A DNA stretch of 64,000 nt from contig NZ_JAAKGS010000002.1 of assembly GCF_011043555.1 (NCBI RefSeq), forward strand, positions 434,001 through 498,000, given 5' to 3'. Both the position numbers and the translations under genes were made by a program. Each line of letters opens with the position of its first letter. Within the stretch, counting starts at the first letter, position 1. The notes below the pieces were generated by a model, which ran no database searches, was not told where the DNA came from, and saw only the letters and a list, made by a program, of their open reading frames with translations. Of the stretch, positions 1-7,579 are shown piece after piece. Source of the DNA: Sphingobacterium sp. SGR-19. Its GTDB lineage: Bacteria > Bacteroidota > Bacteroidia > Sphingobacteriales > Sphingobacteriaceae.

Positions 1-761
1 TTGCTGTTGATGCGTACCTTTACTCCTGCCTCAAACAGGAAAGGGTCGGAGAGCCTGGAAGAAAAGAATACCCCTAACGTTGTACTTGTTTTAAATACAG
101 GGTCGGAGCCAGTTAACGGAAATTCAGCACCCGCATAAACATTCACACCATGTCGATATTTACCGTAATAGCCGTCAGATGTCGACCTTGATTTATTCTT
201 ACTTGATGTTTGAGGTGTCGTTCCACTGTGTACCTGATAAAATTCATCAATATGATCAGCAAATAACAGTGTGATTTTTTCTTCCTGTTCGGTCAGGTTA
301 TAAGATGGTGAGTTCAGTAGTGCTATTGCTTTTATTTTAATGAGCGAATCAATCGAATGTCTTAGAGGAACAAAATCAAAATCAGCCTTGTTGTTTTGAT
401 AAATTTGTGCATACTTTTCTTCGACAGAATAGTCCCAGCGCATCACCAATACCTCTTGATAATTTTTTGCTAAATAATCAGCAATAATGTCTCCGGTCGT
501 TTTTTTCTCGATCAATAAACGGAGAATACGGACACGCTGTATAAACTCATTTTCACCGCAGCCGCTCTGAATCGTATTTAAAACAGGATCTAGGTTTTCA
601 AAATCATTTTTGCGGAAAATGTCAACCAATTTGTCCAAGGCTACTTTTGTTACTTGTTCGCAATTCTGCCATCTTCTAGATATATGGTGTTCTTCCCCAT
701 AACTATAAATGGGAAAGGAAGCAAGCTGCATAAACAGAAGAAATGTTAAAAATTTAGCCAT
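1..761 (-). CDS. exported protein of unknown function, C-terminus cut by window edge
   Basis: The minus strand reads open from an ATG at 761 to the window edge, giving the first 253 residues. Residues 1-20 look like a cleavable signal peptide: a short basic start, then a hydrophobic run ending in PIYS. The middle (about 25-150) is helical and charged with two isolated Cys. The last 50 visible residues switch to short beta-like segments with aromatic residues and glycines (YAGAEFPL, LGVFFSS), as at the start of an outer-membrane barrel or periplasmic beta domain. I recognise no family. Upstream, between the start and the repeat unit at 796, there is no clear Shine-Dalgarno. Confidence 0.7.
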   Translation of the reverse strand, partial: MAKFLTFLLFMQLASFPIYSYGEEHHISRRWQNCEQVTKVALDKLVDIFRKNDFENLDPVLNTIQSGCGENEFIQRVRILRLLIEKKTTGDIIADYLAKNYQEVLVMRWDYSVEEKYAQIYQNNKADFDFVPLRHSIDSLIKIKAIALLNSPSYNLTEQEEKITLLFADHIDEFYQVHSGTTPQTSSKNKSRSTSDGYYGKYRHGVNVYAGAEFPLTGSDPVFKTSTTLGVFFSSRLSDPFLFEAGVKVRINS

Positions 762-795
762 GGTGTAACAAATCGCAAACCAAAGTAAGGAAATT

Positions 796-904
796 TTACT
801 TTTTTCCCTCAAAAAAGTAACAAAAAAATCGTCGCTTTGGATATTTGAGAGGATTTGTAGTGCAAAGAGGATAGTTCTACAAACCTCAAATATCCATATG
901 CGAC
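796..904. repeat. repeat unit 1L: A/T hairpin plus long palindrome (BIME-like)
   Basis: A small perfect hairpin (796-805 pairing with 811-820, arms TTACTTTTTT / AAAAAAGTAA) is followed by a long imperfect palindrome at 831-904. The palindrome's outer arm starts GTCGCTTTGGATATTTGAG and its inner arm, read on the minus strand, starts GTCGCATATGGATATTTGAG. It forms an inverted pair with unit 1R (963-1115) in the 377-nt gap between the left-edge gene and trmN6. The rest of this gap holds no gene I can support. Confidence 0.75.
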
Positions 905-962
905 CTTAAAGGTTAAAGGAAAGATTGTGCAATTGTACTGTCTCTCCCTTAACATTAGAACG

Positions 963-1115
963 GCCGCATCCGAATGTTTTACAACTGTACAAACTAATTC
1001 TTAGTACTATCCCAAATGTAAAATATTCGAAGCGGCGATTTTATGAACAAGTGTTTGTTTTGGTGTTCATGAGCTCCTTTCAGTCGGTTTGCGCTCCTTT
1101 TTCTAAAAAAGGAGC
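963..1115. repeat. repeat unit 1R: long palindrome plus A/T hairpins
   Basis: The palindrome 963-1036 pairs GCCGCATCCGAATGTTTTACA (inner arm) with a TGTAAAATATTCGAAGCGGC outer arm. Its interior matches the interiors of units 2L and 3R. After it come a hairpin with ATGAACA / TGTTCAT arms (about 1043-1070) and a second perfect hairpin, GCTCCTTTTT (1093-1102) with AAAAAGGAGC (1106-1115). The last hairpin ends 23 nt before the trmN6 start codon. Confidence 0.75.
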
Positions 1116-1126
1116 AGAAGAAAAGG

Positions 1127-1135
1127 TACTTTTGC
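1127..1135 (+). promoter_or_regulatory. predicted promoter -7 box of trmN6, near-leaderless
   Basis: TACTTTTGC matches the Bacteroidota -7 consensus TAnnTTTG. It ends 4 nt before the ATG at 1139, so transcription would start at or next to the start codon. No canonical TTTG -33 box lies 19 nt upstream; that position is inside the hairpin 1093-1115. Confidence 0.5.
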
Positions 1136-1138
1136 AGT

Positions 1139-1846
1139 ATGCGTTCAGTTTTTCGTTTTAAACAGTTTGAGGTAGATCAAGGCAATTGTGCGATGAAAAT
1201 TAATACGGATGGTGTACTGTTGGGTAGCTCAACGTATTTTCCCGACGCGAGACGTATATTGGATATCGGAACGGGTACGGGTGTTATTGCATTGATGCTC
1301 GCGCAAAGTCATCCCCATGCCTTTATCGATGCTGTCGAAATTGAAGAGGATGCTTATCAGCAAGCCAATATTAATTTTCAAAAATCAGATTTTGCGGAAC
1401 GTCTGCAGGTGTTTCTAGGCTCATTTGTGGATCTTCAACCGGAATTAGCTTATGATTTGATCGTATCGAATCCACCATTTTATACCAATTCACTTCATAA
1501 TCCCGATACACGAAAACGTCTAGCAAAACATACGGACATGTTATTTTTTGAAAAACTGTTGTCTTTTGTATCGCGCTACTTAACAGATAACGGGCAATTT
1601 AAGCTGATCATTCCGTCTGCGTTGGCAGACGAAGCGATTGCTCCGATTCTTTCCGATTACAAGCTGTATATACAACATGAAACGACTATATCTTCTTTTT
1701 CGGGGGAAATCCCGATTAGGAAAGTATGGGGGATTGGAAAGAAGGCACGACCTCTAGAAACGCAGGATTTTCATATTTATGCAGATAGAGGAATTTATTC
1801 CGACCACTATAAAACGTTATTGAAACCTTATTTTTTAGCGTTCTGA
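1139..1846 (+). CDS. trmN6: tRNA1(Val) adenine-N6 methyltransferase (TrmN6/YfiC)
   Basis: This 235-residue protein is a class I SAM-dependent methyltransferase that should methylate N6 of A37 in tRNA1(Val). The N-terminus (FRFKQF..., residues 4-10) and the INTDGVLLG segment (21-29) are typical of the YfiC group. SAM motif I is LDIGTGTGV (41-49) and the amino-methyltransferase motif IV is NPPF (111-114). Length is close to the family norm. The gene ends 1 nt before the phosphoesterase gene, so the two are probably co-transcribed. The start is set by the conserved N-terminus; it is preceded by a -7 box at 4 nt and a repeat hairpin at 23 nt. Confidence 0.92.
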   Translation: MRSVFRFKQFEVDQGNCAMKINTDGVLLGSSTYFPDARRILDIGTGTGVIALMLAQSHPHAFIDAVEIEEDAYQQANINFQKSDFAERLQVFLGSFVDLQPELAYDLIVSNPPFYTNSLHNPDTRKRLAKHTDMLFFEKLLSFVSRYLTDNGQFKLIIPSALADEAIAPILSDYKLYIQHETTISSFSGEIPIRKVWGIGKKARPLETQDFHIYADRGIYSDHYKTLLKPYFLAF

Positions 1847-1847
1847 C

Positions 1848-2342
1848 ATGAGAAAAATTGGACTTATATCGGATACCCATGGTTTTCTTGATGATGCTGT
1901 TTTCAAATATTTCGATCAGTGTGACGAGATATGGCATGCGGGTGATTTCGGGTCTGTCGCTATAGCAGATACGTTAGCGGCTTTTAAGCCTTTTAAGGGC
2001 GTATGGGGTAATATCGATGGAAAAGATGTACGTGTAGCATGTCCCGAGCATCAACGTTTTTATTGTGAAGAGGTAGATGTATGGATGACGCATATTGGAG
2101 GCTATCCAGGGCGTTACTCGGCGCAAGTGAAACCTGAGATCGTTCTTAATCCACCAAAGCTTTTTATCTGTGGACATTCCCATATCTTAAAAGTACAGTT
2201 TGATCCGAAACTGGGGTTACTGCATCTCAATCCGGGTGCCGCAGGTAAGCAAGGATGGCATAAGGTGCGTACGTTAATGCGTTTCGATATCAATGGTGAT
2301 AAGATAGAAAACTTGGAAGTGATCGAATTGGGAATACGATAG
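1848..2342 (+). CDS. YfcE/MJ0936-family metallophosphoesterase
   Basis: The 164-residue protein carries the calcineurin-like phosphoesterase motifs in order: DTH (9-11), a GD at 32-33 in HAGDFG, GNxD (54-57), and GHSH near residue 110 followed by NPGA. These residues bind the two catalytic metals, and the family hydrolyses phosphodiesters in the cytoplasm; the physiological substrate is not known. The gene starts 1 nt after trmN6 and probably belongs to its transcript. Confidence 0.88.
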   Translation: MRKIGLISDTHGFLDDAVFKYFDQCDEIWHAGDFGSVAIADTLAAFKPFKGVWGNIDGKDVRVACPEHQRFYCEEVDVWMTHIGGYPGRYSAQVKPEIVLNPPKLFICGHSHILKVQFDPKLGLLHLNPGAAGKQGWHKVRTLMRFDINGDKIENLEVIELGIR

Positions 2343-2352
2343 GTCGCGAGTC

Positions 2353-2688
2353 CTACAGGCTATCTCGAACCTCGAGTAAGAACTTTTTTAACCGTTCCAA
2401 CGAATCAATAACCCGCTGATTCTCTTTTACTTCATTTTTGTTGGATCGGATATAATCTCTTGCGCCTTGTAGGGTGTAGCCTTTATCTTTTACCAGATTG
2501 AAGATAATTTTGAGGTTGGCGATGTCCTCTTGTGTGAAAAGACGGTTCCCCTTTTTGTTCTTTTTCGGTTGTATAATATCGAACTCCCGTTCATAAAAAC
2601 GTATCTGTGATGCATTTACACCGAACATAGCGGTTACCTCACCCATGGTATAGTATAACTTGTTTATTTCACGTTCTTTGTACGGCAT
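2353..2688 (-). CDS. MerR-family transcriptional regulator
   Basis: The 111-residue protein has the MerR winged-helix DNA-binding domain: YTMGEVTAMFGVNASQIRFY (about 12-31) is the helix-turn-helix and the start of the wing, and GNRLFTQEDI follows at about 48. The C-terminus is a short helical dimerisation segment with no effector-binding domain and no Cys, so no ligand can be inferred. This short form is widespread in Bacteroidota near yfiC-like genes. It converges on the phosphoesterase gene with a 10-nt gap. Its target is unknown. Confidence 0.85.
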   Translation of the reverse strand: MPYKEREINKLYYTMGEVTAMFGVNASQIRFYEREFDIIQPKKNKKGNRLFTQEDIANLKIIFNLVKDKGYTLQGARDYIRSNKNEVKENQRVIDSLERLKKFLLEVRDSL

Positions 2689-2729
2689 ATCTTCCGAGAA
2701 TTTGTAACCTTAACAAACAAATATACAAT

Positions 2730-3347
2730 CTAAGTTTGGATTTTAAAAAAGTTTCCCCCCAACCATTCTTCTTCTAAGGTAAATGAGATCAACCAATCTG
2801 CGTGGTCAGCGAAAATCATAACGTCGCCATGCCAGGGGTTGAATAGATCCTCGTGTTCGTGGTTGGAAAGTTCGGTAAGAGATAGTTGCAGTACAACCCC
2901 ATAGTTTAGGTAATATACGTAGACTTGTTGATCCATTAGACCGAGTTCCTGTATTACTCGGTGTAATCCATTGCGGGCACCATCCGACGAGACGCCATGG
3001 TAATTTGCATACTCCGGTAAATCTGGTACATAGCGCAAAGGGTTAATAGACGGGAACCGATCGAATATGGTATTGATCAAATGTGCCAAATGGAACTTTT
3101 GCAGGTGATCCGGCTGGAATCCGTAAGCATCGTAGGGAGTTTGAGTTATAGTTTGTTCTACATGGACATGATATTCCGCAGGTACGTATGCGAGTCCGGC
3201 GATTTGGTAAGCGACCCCCTGCTGGCGTATACAATCGAATATCTCCTGCATAGGTTTTATATACTGGTCTATATACGCTTCTGCTTTTATCTTTACCTGT
3301 AGCTGTTGGCGTTTTTGCTCGAGTTGTATACGTTTGTCGTTGTTCAT
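2730..3347 (-). CDS. uncharacterised cytoplasmic protein next to serpin-like gene
   Basis: I set the start at the ATG 3347, giving 205 residues; a farther upstream start at 3407 would overlap the serpin-like gene by 37 nt. There is no signal peptide and no membrane segment. The N-terminal 35 residues are a charged helix rich in Gln and Lys. The rest mixes aromatic and acidic residues, with a C-terminal WHGDVMIFADHADWLISFTL segment ending the domain. I do not recognise a family; the C-terminus vaguely recalls small immunity-type proteins, which I do not claim. It lies 23 nt downstream of the serpin-like gene on the same strand, so the two probably form an operon. Confidence 0.6.
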   Translation of the reverse strand: MNNDKRIQLEQKRQQLQVKIKAEAYIDQYIKPMQEIFDCIRQQGVAYQIAGLAYVPAEYHVHVEQTITQTPYDAYGFQPDHLQKFHLAHLINTIFDRFPSINPLRYVPDLPEYANYHGVSSDGARNGLHRVIQELGLMDQQVYVYYLNYGVVLQLSLTELSNHEHEDLFNPWHGDVMIFADHADWLISFTLEEEWLGGNFFKIQT

Positions 3348-3370
3348 CGTTGTTCTTTTGTGTCGCTGGT

Positions 3371-4399
3371 TTATTTTATCTCCAATAACTCGGTATTGTT
3401 GATCCATAGCACGAGGTAGGGAGAAAGGTTATCATCCTTTTTTTTGACGATGATATAAAAAGGTTTATCTAGCATCATAGTTTTCGGTGTGAATGCAGCT
3501 CGAGGCAAACCATTCCTATCCACCTCCTTGTTCATTTCAGCCGCCAGTTTAGTACCTGTTTCGTTCAATAAAAAGGCTACTGACTGGTGTACACTTGCCA
3601 ATGTCAACTGCTCCTCTCCATTTTGTAATATACTGCCAGATAGTTGTGGATACGCTCCTTGAACACCGAGTACTATCCGAGGGATGGCGACCCGGTCGTA
3701 TGGAGTCCAGCTATAACGCCATAGACGATCCGGGACGGTCATGTCCGCACGGCCGTGCTGGATTTCGTCTTGTAGACCCGTATACATCGCCGCCAACGTA
3801 GTGTACTTTTTATCGGTTTTGTAGATTAAGACCTGTTGCTGCCGGTCTGTCGGTAACAGTCCGATAATAAAATGATTATCGTCGCGGTAGCGGTGGATTT
3901 CGATTTGCTTATGTAGATGGTCAAAGGAGTTTTCGCTCATACCAAATGCCTCCACTGGAATGCCACTAAATGTCGTGCCGGATGCCATGTGTTCAAAATA
4001 CGGTTCAAAAAGGATGGTGGCATCCAATGTTGCGGTTATGGAGATCGTGTTTTCTTGGCGATGGACGGTTGCTTGAAATTGCTCAACATCTACGCCGTTT
4101 TTATCAACCGCGGCGTAGGCGAGCTGTTGTAGCGTGGGTGATTGCTCATCGGCACGGATGGTATTTCCAAGTTGTTCCTGTAAAGAGGACCACAGCAGAG
4201 GTAAGCTGGCATACACCGCATTTTTATCACAAGCCAGTGGTTGTTCCATTGTAGGGAGCCATATTGTCTTGGGATAACTTGCCGGAGGCAAGGTGGCGGG
4301 AAGTTGTTGAAGTTGGCCTTTTGTTGCGACACCGCAAGATATAATTAGAAAGCATAAGTAAAGAAAGAGAATAGGGCGTAAAATATACTGCAACATCAT
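3371..4399 (-). CDS. serpin-like lipoprotein
   Basis: The 342-residue protein starts with a hydrophobic signal and a lipobox IISC (Cys22), so it should be a lipid-anchored cell-envelope protein. The C-terminal two thirds align by eye with the serpin fold. ATLDATILFEPYF (123-135) sits where serpins have the central strand 'NaiyFkg.W..pF'. HFIIGLLP (176-183) matches the 's.vilLP' strand. A reactive-loop hinge LNETGTKLAAEM (278-289) compares with the consensus 'vnEeGTeAaAaT'. The closing strand is MMLDKPFYIIV (308-318), compared with 'DrPFlfli'. The classic serpin N-terminal helices are short or missing, and the hinge has Leu and Glu where inhibitory serpins prefer small residues. It is divergently transcribed from two caspase-family genes. 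Serpin membership is inferred by eye and needs a profile search. Confidence 0.55.
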   Translation of the reverse strand: MMLQYILRPILFLYLCFLIISCGVATKGQLQQLPATLPPASYPKTIWLPTMEQPLACDKNAVYASLPLLWSSLQEQLGNTIRADEQSPTLQQLAYAAVDKNGVDVEQFQATVHRQENTISITATLDATILFEPYFEHMASGTTFSGIPVEAFGMSENSFDHLHKQIEIHRYRDDNHFIIGLLPTDRQQQVLIYKTDKKYTTLAAMYTGLQDEIQHGRADMTVPDRLWRYSWTPYDRVAIPRIVLGVQGAYPQLSGSILQNGEEQLTLASVHQSVAFLLNETGTKLAAEMNKEVDRNGLPRAAFTPKTMMLDKPFYIIVKKKDDNLSPYLVLWINNTELLEIK

Positions 4400-4552
4400 T
4401 TTTAAATTAACCTATACGGATTTCCAATCTCTCGAGACCAAGCTAAGCTACGCAAACATTTTTAACAAAAGAATACCCAATAATGGGTATTTTTTATGCT
4501 GATTATTCTATTTATTTTGGTGCCTATATACATTTTAAAGATAATATAACCG

Positions 4553-5524
4553 ATGAGCAATATTAACCCTTTTCTGCGCACAGCACTTATTATGGCCTGC
4601 TGTACGACCTTGTGCTATCTATATACCGGCTGTATCGGATCCAAATACGGATCAAAAAAGAAGGCAGAACGTCATACCGCGGCACTCACCCCAGAAAAAG
4701 AAGTGATCACCTACGCGATGGTGATGGACTACGGTCCACAAGCCGCCTATTGGGCTGCGTTGGGCCGAGGTGAACCGGCGAGGGGATTGCTGCCGGGCAC
4801 TGATAAATTAATTTCACTAGCTACCGATGGAATCCATAAACTCATCGAGAATGACAAGAAGAAGTACCAGGCTGACTACAGCTTTGCGCTCAACGATATG
4901 TATTTCTACGATAAGAATTCTACCAATGCGGTGTTTGATCCGATCGGTATGCAGTTCACCGGTTTTGAAGTAACCCGTACGTTTGCCAACGCCGAAGGCC
5001 AAACAGATACGGCTATGCATGCAGTGTTTGAACCCATTTTGGACAATCCTGAAGAAATTTATCAGAACGCGATTTTCCGCCTCAAGCTAAAGGAAATTAA
5101 GCTCAACTATGCCAAAGCAAAGGTTCCGTTCAATAACGGAAAGAAGCTGAATCTAGATTTTGAAATTAGTCTCTATACATCGTATGTGTCGCAGCAAGGT
5201 ACGTTAAATGAACGAGTGAAACTGGGAACTTTTATCTATAGCCTCCGCGACGCACCGCTCGATAAATCAGATGATGGTTATGCTATATACTATGCTCGAC
5301 ATGCGGATAAGCCTTGTAAAGGACAAAGTTTTATCGTGCCACGCTCCTATAGTTATTACCTAGACGAAGCGGGCGAACCGGCGCACTTGTACAGCCGTGG
5401 TCTATATTCCATTGTCGTCAAAGTAAAGGAATCCTCCAAAGACGTTTTTGTGAATAAAATATTGATGGAAAATAGTGGTGTGCTCATTGATGCCGCAGGC
5501 AAGGGCATCAAATCGCTTCAATAA
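4553..5524 (+). CDS. predicted lipoprotein of unknown function, first gene of caspase operon
   Basis: The 323-residue protein has a hydrophobic N-terminus ending in YTGC (Cys27), a loose lipobox, so it is probably anchored to the envelope; a plain signal peptide is the alternative. The region after residue 40 alternates beta-like segments and short helices and has an aromatic run YSYYLDEAGEPAHLYSRG near 270. No catalytic motif or known domain was recognised. The gene ends 12 nt before the first caspase gene, which overlaps the second, so the three look like one operon. The upstream gap to the divergent serpin-like gene is 153 nt and must hold both promoters. Codon choice is GC-richer than in the flanking housekeeping genes. 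Confidence 0.7.
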   Translation: MSNINPFLRTALIMACCTTLCYLYTGCIGSKYGSKKKAERHTAALTPEKEVITYAMVMDYGPQAAYWAALGRGEPARGLLPGTDKLISLATDGIHKLIENDKKKYQADYSFALNDMYFYDKNSTNAVFDPIGMQFTGFEVTRTFANAEGQTDTAMHAVFEPILDNPEEIYQNAIFRLKLKEIKLNYAKAKVPFNNGKKLNLDFEISLYTSYVSQQGTLNERVKLGTFIYSLRDAPLDKSDDGYAIYYARHADKPCKGQSFIVPRSYSYYLDEAGEPAHLYSRGLYSIVVKVKESSKDVFVNKILMENSGVLIDAAGKGIKSLQ

Positions 5525-5536
5525 CCCAGGTACGCT

Positions 5537-7579
5537 ATGAAACAATTGTTTTTCTACTTAAGCTTGTTACTTGGAGTTGGGCTGCTATCGTTTAGTCAGG
5601 GAACGGCTCAAACTAAACGGGCATTGGTCATCGCCATTGGTGAGTATAAAGATCATGGTCCAGGCAAATCTTGGTCATCTATTTCCAGCGTTAACGATAC
5701 GGCATATATCCTGCCTGCATTGCGCCGTCAGGGTTTCACCGGAGACGATACGCGGCTTCTACTAAACGAACAGGCTACAATGACGGGCATCCGATCGGCT
5801 TTTGACCACTTGGTTCGCGACGCCGGACCGGGCGATGTCGTAACCATCCATATTAGTGCCCATGGAGCCCAGATTGAAGATGACAACGGGGATGAAATCG
5901 ATGGACTCGACGAGACCATTGTGAGCTATGGTGCACAACTGCCCCCGCGAACGGCTACTACTGATTTTGAAACGCTACAGCTGGATTATTTCCGTGATGA
6001 TGAGTTTGGGGGATATATGCAGCAGCTGCGCGAGCGGCTTGACAGCGAGGGAGATATTGTGGTCTTCATGGACAATTGTCATTCGGGCAGCGGCACGCGT
6101 GGAACGGCCATTGTACGAGGCGGCGCGCCACCATTGCTGTCACCCAAATTTGATGCCGGTAGATATCGCTTGCAGGATGAAGGTGTGTTTCAGGAACCCG
6201 GTTCGAGGGGTGGCGGTGATAATCTCGCAAGCTATGTTGTTATTAGCGCCTCACGAGCGGAAGAGCTCAATTACGAGACCCGCGATGAGCAAGGCCGAGG
6301 TGTGGGGACACTTACCTTGGCTGTTAGTAAGGCCTTGGAGAACTTGGTTCCCGGAACGACCTACCGCAATTTCTACGCTCAGGTGCAGGCAACCGTCAAT
6401 CAGCGGGCTGCCCGGCAGAATCCAGTGATTGAAGGTACCGGGTTGGATCGCGAACTGTTTGGGGGCGATCTTGTACAGCAGACATCCTATTTCGAGGTGA
6501 GCCGTATTGCACCCTCGGGTACCGATATCGAGATTCGTGCCGGACTGCTAAACGGGCTTGCCGATAGTGCGGTGGTAGCCATTTACCCTAGCGGTACGAC
6601 CTCTATGGAGGCCGGTAAACCTATTGCCGAGGGATTGGTGACGCGTGCCAGTAATTTCTCGGCGACCGTAAAGCTAGACGCACCTTTGGGACTTAGACAT
6701 TCCGAGCGAGCGAAAGCGTGGGTTTTCCTTAAAAGTAAAACCAGTAAATTGTCGCCCGTTGTACTGGCTTTTGCAGATCCGAATCCTACGCGAGGGGGGA
6801 TATCGAACCACCTTTCCGCGGCTGAAATCGAAACCTACCGCGCTGCGCTAGCAGATATGCCGATTGTTTCTTTTGAAGGTCCGCCGGATCTGGCTTTAGT
6901 GCGCGGCCAATATGGACCTGTATTGAAGATGGCTGGCGATGGACAGGATTTTGTGGAAGTAGCGGATGAATACGATCTTCAGGAACGGATCCGGGATTTT
7001 ACACGTTATCAATTTTTGCGATCCCTGTATGATGGCGATAATGGCATGTTAGACATACAGCTGATCCCAGTAGTCAATGGTCGTCCGGATACCACGGCTA
7101 TTCCAGCCTATATGGATCTTGGACAATATGCATTTGCCCCAGGGGATGAGTTTGTGCTGCGGATTAAAAATAAGACCCGCTGGCCCGTATACGTCAATGT
7201 GTTGGATCTCCAACCTAATGGGGTGATTAATGCTATTTTTCCAAATACGCAGGTTCACCCACCTATTACACCGGAAGAACTCCGCATTGAAGGCTACGGT
7301 GAACGGTTATTCGATCAGTTTCCTATTGCAATCGGTCCACCATATGGCATCGAAACATTCTTGTTTTTTGCTTCACGTGAATTGATTAATCTGGAGCAGG
7401 TAGCGACACCAAAATCGGTACGAAACGGCGCAAGGGGCGTACTTACCGATTTGGAATCGTTAGTTTCGACTGCCTTCGATGAGGAGATGACCAGCCGAGG
7501 AGGCACCAGTAGCAGCAAAGCCGCTACATCAGATGGTAGCATCTCCTCCGTGGTGTTCAAGATCGTGGAAAAAAGATGA
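5537..7579 (+). CDS. secreted caspase-family (C14) protein with DUF4384-like C-terminus
   Basis: The 680-residue protein begins with a signal peptide (about 1-25, ending in GTAQ). The caspase p20-like domain follows directly: RALVIAIGEY (28-37), the catalytic His109 in HISAHGAQ, an acidic loop EDDNGDEIDGLDET (114-127) typical of metacaspase-type proteins, and the catalytic Cys181 in DNCHSGSG. Both dyad residues are intact, so it should be an active Cys peptidase in the periplasm or outside the cell. After a linker, residues about 525-620 (VLRIKNKTRWPVYVNVLDL, then FPN) resemble DUF4384, a beta domain often fused to caspases. It starts 12 nt after the lipoprotein gene and overlaps the next caspase gene by 4 nt. 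The substrate is unknown; metacaspase-type enzymes usually cut after Arg or Lys. Confidence 0.88.
   Translation: MKQLFFYLSLLLGVGLLSFSQGTAQTKRALVIAIGEYKDHGPGKSWSSISSVNDTAYILPALRRQGFTGDDTRLLLNEQATMTGIRSAFDHLVRDAGPGDVVTIHISAHGAQIEDDNGDEIDGLDETIVSYGAQLPPRTATTDFETLQLDYFRDDEFGGYMQQLRERLDSEGDIVVFMDNCHSGSGTRGTAIVRGGAPPLLSPKFDAGRYRLQDEGVFQEPGSRGGGDNLASYVVISASRAEELNYETRDEQGRGVGTLTLAVSKALENLVPGTTYRNFYAQVQATVNQRAARQNPVIEGTGLDRELFGGDLVQQTSYFEVSRIAPSGTDIEIRAGLLNGLADSAVVAIYPSGTTSMEAGKPIAEGLVTRASNFSATVKLDAPLGLRHSERAKAWVFLKSKTSKLSPVVLAFADPNPTRGGISNHLSAAEIETYRAALADMPIVSFEGPPDLALVRGQYGPVLKMAGDGQDFVEVADEYDLQERIRDFTRYQFLRSLYDGDNGMLDIQLIPVVNGRPDTTAIPAYMDLGQYAFAPGDEFVLRIKNKTRWPVYVNVLDLQPNGVINAIFPNTQVHPPITPEELRIEGYGERLFDQFPIAIGPPYGIETFLFFASRELINLEQVATPKSVRNGARGVLTDLESLVSTAFDEEMTSRGGTSSSKAATSDGSISSVVFKIVEKR

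Noticed and set aside
796-820. The A/T hairpins as intrinsic terminators
   Set aside because: Stems are nearly pure A/T with no G/C-rich base and several lie just before promoters, so they would be poor terminators.
925-1161. A 78-codon open frame upstream of trmN6
   Set aside because: It runs through the repeat unit and its hairpin, overlaps trmN6 in another frame and encodes no recognisable protein.
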